64,000 nt of DNA from contig NC_092092.1 in the NCBI RefSeq assembly GCF_045679555.1, positions 19,948,469-20,012,468 of the forward strand. The letters are read 5' to 3'. Below are positions 58,601-64,000 of the stretch, piece by piece. Below the pieces are notes generated by a model that worked only from the letters and a program-made list of their open reading frames with translations, ran no database searches and was not told the DNA's origin. The translations under genes and the position numbers were made by a program. How positions within the stretch are numbered: position 1 is the first letter of the stretch; each line of letters starts with the position of its first letter. The stretch is from Salvelinus alpinus (lineage: Eukaryota > Chordata > Actinopteri > Salmoniformes > Salmonidae).

Positions 58601-59963
58601 CTCTTCCTCCAGACTGGTGAGGAGAAGAGAGGAGGAGAGGGTGAGACACATCGGCTGCAGTTACACAGGCAGCCCAATTCTGATATTTTCTTTTGACCAA
58701 TTATCTGATGTGATTGGTCAAAAGACCAGTTAGTAGAAAAAAAATATCAGAATTGGGCTGCCTGTGTAAACACAGCCATAGAGAAACACACACTCTTAGA
58801 GGTGAGGGCTCAGGTACAGAGAGGGGCCGTACTCTTCCTCCAGGTTGGGGAGAAGAAGAAGGGGATAGGGAGGAACACACACACACGCATGCATATAGTA
58901 CACACACCTAATGTAATGAGTACTGACCTTTTGAGCTGGTATGGTAGAATCTTCTGCAGAAAGTGGGTGTAGGAAGTGAAGTGATCGGCAAAGTCCTTGA
59001 GTTTCCCCACAGTCTCCAGCACTGTTACTGTGTTCTCTGTGATGCTCTGGTGTAGTTGCACTAGTCCTTCCTCCAGGGGGCGCACATAGGCTGCATTCTC
59101 ATGTAGATACTGGGAGAACTGGGGAGAAGATTGCGGAGGACAGTTCATCTTACCTACTTCAGCCAAAATCACGTATTGTATGTCACTATGGATAAAAGCA
59201 GGGGTGTCAAACTCATTCCACGGAGGGCTGAGTGTCTGCAGGTTTTTGGTTTTGCTTTCAATTAAGCCCTAGACAACCCGATGAGGCGAGTGCCTTACTA
59301 ATTACTAATTATCCAATCGTATTTGTCACGTGCCGGATACAACACCTTACCATGAAATGATTACTTACAAGCCCTTAACCAACAATGCAGTTCAAGAAAG
59401 AGTTAAGAAAATATATACTAAATAAACTAAAGTAAAAAATGTAATAAAAAGTAACACAAAATAACAATAGCGAGGCAATTGATCAATTGCTCAAGGCTTG
59501 GGGGGGTAGAAGCTGTTAAGGAACCTTTTGGACCTAGACATGGCGCTCTGGTACCGCTTGCCATGCGGTAGCAGAGAGAAGTCTGACTGGAGTCTGATAA
59601 TTTTTTGGGGCCTTCCTCTGACACCGCCTAGTATATAGGACTAATTAGTGACCTTTAATTCATTAATCAAGTACAAGGGAGGAGCGAAAACCCACAGACA
59701 CTCGGCCCTCTGGAATGAGTTTGACACGTATGGATAAGAGCATCTGCTAAATGACTAAAACAGGATGTCAGGGCATAGACTGTGTGTGGGTGTGTATCCC
59801 TGTATTTCCTGACCTTCTGGTTGAGTGGTGAGATGGGTTCGATAGAGGAGTCTAGAGGGTAGATGTGTACTCTCTGCTCTGTGTAGGAGTGGAAGTTTAA
59901 CAGAGCAGCCACTATGTCCCGGACGAAGCCTAAGGCCTGACCAGCCACGTCTCGGGCCTTCAA
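46603..59963 (-). CDS. ppp1r21: Ppp1r21 (KLRAQ1), C-terminal 532 codons, 5' end outside window
   Basis: Twelve in-frame coding exons were read from the minus strand: 59,963-59,814, 59,118-58,928, 58,613-58,477, 54,777-54,685, 54,425-54,298, 52,431-52,279, 52,025-51,933, 51,728-51,462, 50,248-50,213, 50,106-49,990, 48,885-48,787 and 46,737-46,603. They total 532 codons and cover about the last two thirds of the protein (human 780 residues), from [13 protein letters not shown] to the C-terminus. The N-terminal KLRAQ coiled coil should lie beyond 64,000. The C-terminal [19 protein letters not shown] corresponds to the TTKRSYEDQ motif. PPP1R21 is described as a protein phosphatase 1 regulatory subunit and as part of the FERRY complex, a Rab5 effector on early endosomes involved in mRNA transport. 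The frame is intact in every exon, so this looks functional. Confidence 0.92.
47113..47441 (+). pseudogene. Tc1-like transposase, N-terminal half (left arm)
   Basis: A plus-strand copy of the same N-terminus, [20 protein letters not shown] to QQATNVHVS, at the mirror position. Beyond 47,441 the open frame runs on into antisense loop sequence (to 48,048) and has no meaning there. Confidence 0.85.
47361..48156 (-). pseudogene. Tc1-like transposase, truncated (right arm)
   Basis: The minus-strand copy starts [20 protein letters not shown] with the helix-turn-helix [20 protein letters not shown], runs through [20 protein letters not shown], and after a deletion of the WQIR segment resumes with [16 protein letters not shown] (first aspartate), [10 protein letters not shown] and [12 protein letters not shown]. 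It ends where the inversion begins and lacks the second aspartate and the glutamate. Confidence 0.85.
48787..48885 (-). CDS. ppp1r21: ppp1r21 exon k
   Basis: 33 codons, [20 protein letters not shown] to NQNITRLQ, coiled coil. Human: CRALSKRLALAEKSKETLTE. Confidence 0.93.
49550..49766 (-). mobile_element. Tc1-like fragment with (TA)n tract
   Basis: taagtaggaaaacctgcaaa near 49,573 and the terminal gtcaaggggtctgaatgcac at 49,743-49,762 are from a Tc1 family also present at 60,363-61,280. A (TG)n(TA)n tract at 49,614-49,660 lies in the middle. Confidence 0.55.
49990..50106 (-). CDS. ppp1r21: ppp1r21 exon j
   Basis: 39 codons, [20 protein letters not shown] and [19 protein letters not shown]. 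Human: ESREDLIKNHYMARIVELTS. Donor GTGAGA. Confidence 0.93.
50213..50248 (-). CDS. ppp1r21: ppp1r21 microexon i
   Basis: A 36-base exon: [12 protein letters not shown], matching human LIGTLTRTSDSEV in position. Acceptor catcag, donor GTAAGT, phase 0. Its small size makes it a candidate for alternative splicing. Confidence 0.85.
50326..50412. repeat. Small palindromic MITE
   Basis: agcctggtcccagatcggtt pairs with aaacagatctgggcccaggc. Intronic in ppp1r21. Confidence 0.75.
50566..50639. repeat. Small palindromic MITE
   Basis: agcctggtcccagatctgtt pairs with atagatctgggaccagat. It lies 150 bp from the preceding copy of the same family. Confidence 0.75.
50755..50985 (+). mobile_element. SINE (tRNA-derived)
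   Basis: Full-length: A-box agtggcgcagcggtctaag, B-box ggttcaattccaggctgt, body ggcccagcgtcgtctgggtt, tail acttgcctagttaaataaag then A-rich. Intronic, antisense to ppp1r21. Confidence 0.85.
51003..51122. repeat. MITE half copy
   Basis: ggcatgggctagagggagtt, aatcagtgaagggaaatgaa and caagtgcacacattggg match the right half of the 812-1,241 family. The left half is absent. Confidence 0.6.
51462..51728 (-). CDS. ppp1r21: ppp1r21 exon h
   Basis: 89 codons, [20 protein letters not shown] (coiled coil, human [20 protein letters not shown]) followed by a Gly/Ser/Pro linker [19 protein letters not shown] that differs from mammals, ending EAMLSNSL. Confidence 0.92.
51933..52025 (-). CDS. ppp1r21: ppp1r21 exon g
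   Basis: 31 codons, [20 protein letters not shown] then [11 protein letters not shown]. The acceptor tatccag at 52,026 is chosen over one five bases further in because only it keeps the frame. Confidence 0.9.
52279..52431 (-). CDS. ppp1r21: ppp1r21 exon f
   Basis: 51 codons, [20 protein letters not shown] to [12 protein letters not shown], phase 0. Human: IASFFSNNLDYFIASLSYGP. Confidence 0.92.
52440..54290. other. ppp1r21 intron, no second gene
   Basis: AT-rich intron. A 164-codon plus frame (53,074-53,568) is antisense and has no family resemblance. An 11-bp tandem repeat is listed separately. Confidence 0.45.
53938..54005. repeat. 11-bp tandem repeat
   Basis: Six copies of gccagggaact in a row, one with a single change (gccaggggact). 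Confidence 0.92.
54298..54425 (-). CDS. ppp1r21: ppp1r21 exon e
   Basis: Two bases then [20 protein letters not shown] and [20 protein letters not shown] ending GK. Human: KHYSQKAAIEHELPTATQKL. Acceptor ctctacag, donor GTAGGA. Confidence 0.92.
54685..54777 (-). CDS. ppp1r21: ppp1r21 exon d
   Basis: [20 protein letters not shown] then [10 protein letters not shown], with split codons at both sides (phases 1 and 1). The N-terminal part is divergent from human; the LHSLHDAVK end matches human ALHGFHDVMK. Confidence 0.88.
54821..54847 (-). repeat. Copy 1 of the exon c end
   Basis: actcactagtaaggccagta agctgac resembles the + strand image of the ppp1r21 exon c 3' end with its donor (58,471-58,498), with a one-base deletion and a few changes. 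Confidence 0.75.
54862..55300 (+). mobile_element. Long SINE
   Basis: A-box-like cgagtggtgcagtgctagc, B-box ggttcgactccaggctct, followed by a long body (ggcgggccgggcacaatgca, ggtgtacggtgtttcctcca, gcggctggcttccgggttaa) and an A-rich end. Typical of a widely dispersed fish SINE. Intronic, antisense to ppp1r21. Confidence 0.75.
55305..55510 (-). mobile_element. SINE, reverse, incomplete
   Basis: aactaggcaagtcagttaag at the start and gagtggcacagcggtc at the end mark a reversed copy of the 50,755 family with internal deletions. Confidence 0.7.
55519..55545 (-). repeat. Copy 2 of the exon c end
   Basis: ctcactaggtaaagccagta ggctgat: one base differs from exon c in the coding part, and the donor reads GTGAGG. 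Confidence 0.8.
55549..56018. mobile_element. Tc1-like internally deleted element
   Basis: Inverted ends cactgagtgtacaaaacatt and ttacactcagtg flanked by TA. Interior remnants (ggtatggtagtaggtgccag; ccagccaacttgacacaact) are Tc1-derived, but at 470 bp it has no transposase. Confidence 0.85.
56021..56048 (-). repeat. Copy 3 of the exon c end
   Basis: actcactaggtaaggccagt aggctgat: identical over 28 bases to the exon c end plus its GTGAGT donor, immediately beside the Tc1 target site. Confidence 0.85.
56068..57448 (+). mobile_element. Tc1-like transposon 7, decayed
   Basis: Inverted ends cagcaccttcagaaagtatt and aatactttctgaaggcacga, the right one mutated. The interior is of full Tc1 length with only scattered recognisable pieces (aaaacataaggccaaatata; tggcaagacttgcaaatggt). 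All frames are broken. Confidence 0.85.
57449..58470. other. ppp1r21 intron, no gene seen
   Basis: AT-rich intron. The stretch cggggtattttcaaaaaacg (about 57,728) and ataccccggtatggtacagg (about 58,311) may mark a diverged inverted pair. No coding content. Confidence 0.35.
58477..58613 (-). CDS. ppp1r21: ppp1r21 exon c
   Basis: Completes the serine, then [20 protein letters not shown] through [10 protein letters not shown] and one base. Donor GTGAGT. Partial copies of both its ends are found nearby (58,798-58,870 for the start; 54,821, 55,519 and 56,021 for the end). Confidence 0.92.
58653..58777. mobile_element. Palindromic MITE
   Basis: ttacacaggcagcccaattc pairs with gaattgggctgcctgtgtaa, and ttttgaccaattatctg with gtgattggtcaaaag. 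It lies between exon c and the decayed duplicate of its start. Confidence 0.82.
58798..58870 (-). pseudogene. Decayed duplicate of ppp1r21 exon c start
   Basis: On the minus strand this reads [10 protein letters not shown], against [10 protein letters not shown] in exon c, with similar flanking cttcttctccccaa sequence. The acceptor AG is lost (ccccaacctgg here, caccagtctgg in exon c), so it should not be spliced in. Confidence 0.65.
58928..59118 (-). CDS. ppp1r21: ppp1r21 exon b
   Basis: [20 protein letters not shown] to KILPYQLK plus two bases of a serine codon. Strong acceptor (cttctccccag), donor GTCAGT. Very close to the human sequence. Confidence 0.93.
59198..59729. mobile_element. hAT-like MITE
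   Basis: Ends ggggtgtcaaactcattcca and ctctggaatgagtttgacac are inverted. tatggataaaagca (59,187-59,200) and tatggataagagca (59,730-59,743) flank it and look like a target duplication within a SINE tail, at least the first 8 bases being identical. Non-coding. Confidence 0.7.
59814..59963 (-). CDS. ppp1r21: ppp1r21 exon a (first in window)
   Basis: 50 codons, [20 protein letters not shown] to PISPLNQK, in phase 0 with acceptor ctccag and donor GTCAGG. Human has RDIAGQALAFVQDLVTALLN here. Confidence 0.92.
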
Positions 59964-60104
59964 CTGGAGGACAGGAAAAGGAGAAATTAGTACCAAAACT
60001 CTGGACCACATATCTACAATGACAACGTATGATGGAGCCCTAACTGTTCTATAAAATATGAGGAAAGAAACAAACAATAATACAGGATCATGCTATAGTT
60101 CAGG

Positions 60105-60320
60105 GTTCCCCAACTAGTGGCCCGTGATTTTATTTGGCTCCCCAAGTTCTCTTAGCAAAAACATTTTGGGACACAAGACTGTAAAAACACCAGCAAATCA
60201 GTTCCAAGTGATTTTAATTTGGGAAAATCAGTTCCAAAGTATTCCTACACACAATAGAGATATGTGGTCTGGGCCTGAAATTAACCTTTGGTCCACCAGC
60301 CACTGTGGCAGGCACATTCT
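60105..60320. repeat. hAT-type terminus fragment
   Basis: cagggttccccaactagtgg followed by cccgtgattttatttggctc resembles a dispersed hAT-type end. The other end is not clear. Confidence 0.4.
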
Positions 60321-60362
60321 TTTTTACAAATAAAAAAACAAAATAAACATACTGTGTATATA

Positions 60363-61280
60363 CAGTGCCTTCGGAAAGTATTCAGAGCTCTAGAGTTCCT
60401 CTGTGGAGATGGGAGAACCTTCCAGAAGAACAACCACCTCTGCAGCACTCCACCAATTAGCCCTTTATGGTTGAGTGGCCAGACGGAAGCCACTCCTCAG
60501 TAAAAAGGCACATGACAGCCCGCTTGGAGTTTACCAAAAGGCACCTAGAGACTCTCAGACTATGAGAAAGAAGATTCTCTGGTCTGATGAAACCAAGATT
60601 GAACTCTTTGGCCTGAATGCCAAGCATCACGTCTGGAGGAAACCTGGCACCATCCCTACGGTGAAGCATGGTGGCAGCATCATGTGGGGATATTTTCTGT
60701 GGCAGGGACTGGGAGACTAGTCAGGATCGAGACGAAGATGAACGAAACAAAGTACAGAGAGATACTTGACGAAAACCTGGTCCAGAGTGCTCAGGACCTA
60801 AGACTGGGGTGAAGGTTCACCTTCCAACAGTACAACGACCCTAAGCACACAGCCAAGACAACGCAGGAATGGCTTTGGGACAAGTGTCTGAATGTCCTTG
60901 AAAGGCCCAGCCAGAGCCCAGACTTGAACCTGATCGAACATCTCTGGAGACCTGAAAATATGCCCATCCAACCTGACGGAGCTTGAGAGGATCTGCAGAA
61001 AAGAATGGGAAAATCTACCTTGTAACATCATACCCAAGAAGACTCGAGGCTGTAATCGCTGCCAAAGGTACTTCAACAAAGTACCGAGTAAAGGGTCTGA
61101 ATATTTACGTAAATGTAATTTCATTTTTTACAAATTTGCAAAAAAAAATATTTTTACTGTTTATGCTTCGACATCATGGGGTATTGTGTGTAGATTGATG
61201 AGGGGGAAAAAACAATTCAATCAATTTTAGTATAAGGCTGTAACTTAATGTGGAAAAAGTCAAGGGGTCTGAATACGGGG
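60363..61280 (+). mobile_element. Tc1-like transposon 8, internally deleted
   Basis: Left end cagtgccttcggaaagtatt next to TA, right end gtcaaggggtctgaatacgg. A deletion starts right after the left end, so the transposase N-terminus is lost. The remaining frame (60,475-60,720) gives RKKILWSDETKIELFGLNAK (first catalytic aspartate) and VKHGGSIMWGYFLWQG. The second aspartate/glutamate region (about 60,830-60,960) is recognisable only in shifted frames. Confidence 0.85.
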
Positions 61281-61281
61281 A

Positions 61282-61535
61282 AAGGGGGATACCTAGTCAG
61301 TTGTACAACTGAATGCCTTCAACTGAAATATGTCTTCAGCATTTAACCCAACCCCTCTGAATCAGAGAGGTGCGGGGGGGGGGGGCTGCCATAATCGACA
61401 TCCACGTCTTCGGCGCCTAGGGAACAGTGGGTTAATTGCCTCGCTCAGAGCAAAACAACATTTTTACCTTGTCAGCTCGGGGATTCGATCCAGCAACCTT
61501 TCAGTTACTGGCCCAACGCTCTAACCACTATGGAT
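61282..61535 (-). mobile_element. SINE, reverse
   Basis: In reverse: A-box gtggttagagcgttgggcc, B-box gctggatcgaatccccgag, body cgaagacgtggatgtcgatt, and a G/C run at 61,375-61,386. Same family as 42,629-42,860. Confidence 0.8.
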
Positions 61536-62519
61536 GAGCATGCTTTGTAGTGTTTCTAAAACAATAACTGGATTACTATTAAGAAGTATGTGGTATATTG
61601 CTCAATATTAGAAACATTTTTGTGACCCGAATATTTTAAACAAAATATCACAGATGAAACATTTTTTCAACTGCTTAGTGACAGTGTGCCTGTGTGAGCT
61701 AGAGAATGTCTTCGCTAGAAGTTGAAGCAAACTCCAACATTGAAAAACAACCTAGCTTGTAAACAAAACAATGTAAATAGTCAAGAAACACAAGGACAAA
61801 GTCTCACTAGTTGACTTTAGTAAGTTAGACCAACTTGTATGCCTGTGCACAGTGCTTCTAAAAATGTATCTTCAGCACTTAAATCACACTGCTCACAGCT
61901 CCCCAGCCAGGCATTGTCGATGCTCGTTGCGCGTTGTGGGATATATATTGTAGGATTCATAGTTCAACCCACATTTGGCGGGTGTTAATGTCAAACCTTG
62001 TAAGCAAGGTTTAAAATTAATATTATATTTATTTTTTACAATATATCAGTTTCGGCTTCTTACGATCAATTTGCAGTCTACAAATGATTTGTAATTATGT
62101 TCTGGCCCGACCATTCCAAAAATTGAATCTAGTTGATGATGCCTCCTATAGGACTTCCTCTCACCTGGTGTCTTCTGTTGTGTGGTGGAACGTTGAGACT
62201 GTTGTAGTCACTGAATTCTGGAGAAAAAGGGAGGGAAATTTAAAGGAGAGGTTGCGAGCAACGGCTCGCCAAACTACCTTCAAACTGCACGCAGAGACAT
62301 ACAAATGGTATCCATGAGTTCATCTGACTCTGGGTGCTTAATTGCCAAAATCTCACACTATGCCTTTAAAGCGCCGAATGATGGCATGTCTTAGCTCTGT
62401 CCTTCATATAGCATGAAAACCATCTGAGGAGGAAAACAGGGCTCTAGTGGCATGGCATGACACACATTACACTTTTCCTCCTCTTACAGCGTCAGTGAGA
62501 TATGATATTGAATTATGTT
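61536..62519. other. No gene seen
   Basis: Expected to be ppp1r21 intron. No upstream ppp1r21 exon was recognised here. AT-rich with no clear repeat terminus. Confidence 0.35.
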
Positions 62520-64000
62520 CCTTAGTAGAGGTCGACCGATTAATCGGAATGGACGATTAATTAGGATCGATTTCAAGTTTTCATAACAATCGGTAATCTG
62601 TATTTTTGGACAATCTGTTTTTTTTTTTTACGCCTTTATTTAACTAGGCAAGTCAGTTAAGAACACATTCTTATTTTCAATAATGGCCTAGGAACGGTGG
62701 GTTAACTCCCTTGTTCAGGGGCAGAACGACAGATTTTTACCTTGTCAGCTCGGGGATTTGTTTTTGCAACCTTCCGGTTACTAGTCCAACACTAACCACC
62801 TGCCTTACATTGCACTCCACGAGGATCCTGCGTGGCAGGCTGACTACCTGTTACGCGAGGGCAGCAAGAAGCAAAGGTAAGTTGCTAGCTAGCTTTAAAC
62901 TTATCTTATAAAAAACAATCAATCTAAACATAATCACTAGTTAACTACACATGGTTGATGATATTACTAGTTTATCTAGCGTGTCCTGCGTTGCATATAA
63001 TCGATGCGGTGCCTGTTCATTTCTCATCGAATCAAGCCTACTTCGACAAACGGGTGATGATTTAACAAGCGCATTTGCGAAAAAAGCACTGTAGTTAGAC
63101 CAATGTACCTAACCATAAACATCAATGCCTTTCTTTAAAAACAATGCACAAGTCTATATTTTTAAACCTGCATATTTAGTTAATATTGCCTGCTAACATT
63201 AATTTCTTATAACTAGGGAAATTGTGTCACTTCTCTTGCGTTCCGTGCAAGCAGTCAGGGTATATGCAGCAGTTTGGGCCGCCTGGCTCATTGCGAACTG
63301 TGTGAAGTCCATTTATTCCTAACAAAGGCCGTAATTAATTCGCCAGAATTGTACATAATTATGACATAACATTGAAGGTTGTCCAATGTAACAGCAATAT
63401 TTAGACTTAGGGATGCCACCCGTTAGATAAAATACGGAATGGTTCCGTATTTCACTGAAAGAATAAACGTTTTGTTTTCAAAATTATAGTTTCCGGATTC
63501 GACCATATTAATGACCAAAGGCTCGTATTTCTGTGTGTTATTATGTTATAATTAAGTCTATGATTTGATAGAGCAGTCTGACTGAGCGGTGGTAGGCAGC
63601 AGCAGGCTTGTAAGCATTCATTCAAACAGCACTTTCCTGCGTTTGCCAGCAGCTCTTCGAATTCTTCAAGCATTGCGCTGTTTATGACTTCAAGCCTATC
63701 AACTCCCGAGATTAGGCTGGTGTAACCGATGTGAAATGGCTAGCTAGTTAGCGGGGTGCGTGCTAATAGCGTTTCAAACGTCACTCGCTCTGAGACTTGG
63801 AGTGGTTGTTCCCCTTGCTCTGCATGGGTAACGCTGCTTCGAGGGTGGCTGTTGTCAATGTGTTCCTGGTTCGAGCCCAGGTAGGAGCGAGGAGAGGGAC
63901 GGAAGCTGTACTGTTACACTGGCAATACTGAAGTGCCTATGAGAACATCCAATAGTCAAAGGTATATGAAATACAAATCGTATAGAGAGAAATAGTCCTA
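62520..64000. mobile_element. Dispersed salmonid repeat (hAT-like), runs off the window
   Basis: Starts agaggtcgaccgattaatcg and continues with a reversed SINE (about 62,625-62,820) and long non-coding sequence including gctaatagcgtttcaaacgt and tgctctgcatgggtaacgct. I recognise these phrases as part of a very common salmonid repeat, but not its class with certainty. Confidence 0.5.

Noticed and set aside
60000-64000. N-terminal ppp1r21 exons (KLRAQ coiled coil)
   Set aside because: Searched by eye on the minus strand for the expected peptides; only repeats were found, so these exons are placed outside the window.

Overview
This is vertebrate nuclear DNA, almost certainly from a salmonid fish. 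The introns are short and repeat-packed. There are many Tc1/mariner elements with TA target sites, tRNA-derived SINEs, foldback MITEs and several LINE families in the combination typical of salmonid genomes, and the few spliced genes are vertebrate ones. There are no bacterial-style operons, CRISPR arrays or phage.

Three host genes can be recognised, all read from the minus strand. From high to low coordinate they are ppp1r21 (12 C-terminal coding exons, 59,963 down to 46,603; the N-terminal exons lie beyond the right edge), ston1 (stonin-1; complete coding sequence in six exons, 25,241 down to 20,452, 779 codons) and one exon of a TFIIA large-subunit gene that fits gtf2a1l (2,245 to 2,121). 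This order and orientation match the human PPP1R21 - STON1 - GTF2A1L block, and the synteny supports the identifications. Ston1 is an endocytic adaptor and Ppp1r21 is an endosomal coiled-coil protein. The TFIIA-like exon belongs to a general transcription factor gene and looks damaged: an apparent two-base slip, no recognisable upstream exon, and about 12 kb of transposons where its 5' part should be.

Layout: 0-2.1 kb holds nested MITEs; 2.1-2.25 kb the TFIIA-like exon; 2.8-16.1 kb a pair of diverged inverted repeats enclosing a minus-strand LINE (itself hit by a Tc1 element and by a hAT-like element that carries another Tc1) and a plus-strand L2-like LINE; 16.6-18.9 kb nested DNA-transposon remnants; 20.4-25.3 kb ston1, with a LINE 3' tail in its second intron; 26.5-27.8, 30.1-34.6 and 36.2-37.5 kb Tc1-like elements, the middle one split by a LINE; 39.8-41.0 kb a possible solo LTR containing a 5'-truncated L1-like insertion with a perfect 15-bp target duplication; 42.0-42.9 kb a minisatellite split by a SINE; 46.6-60 kb ppp1r21 with five further Tc1 copies or fragments in its introns, one an almost perfect 581-bp-arm foldback; 60.4-64 kb Tc1, SINE and hAT-like repeats.

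I found no convincing new multi-gene system. The most unusual features are structural: the foldback Tc1 elements, three extra copies of a ppp1r21 exon end with its splice donor inside the following intron, a decayed duplicate of the start of the same exon, and a short unexplained coding-like stretch at 15.38-15.47 kb. Splice coordinates were read by eye from AG/GT junctions, reading frame and remembered family sequence; no alignment was run.
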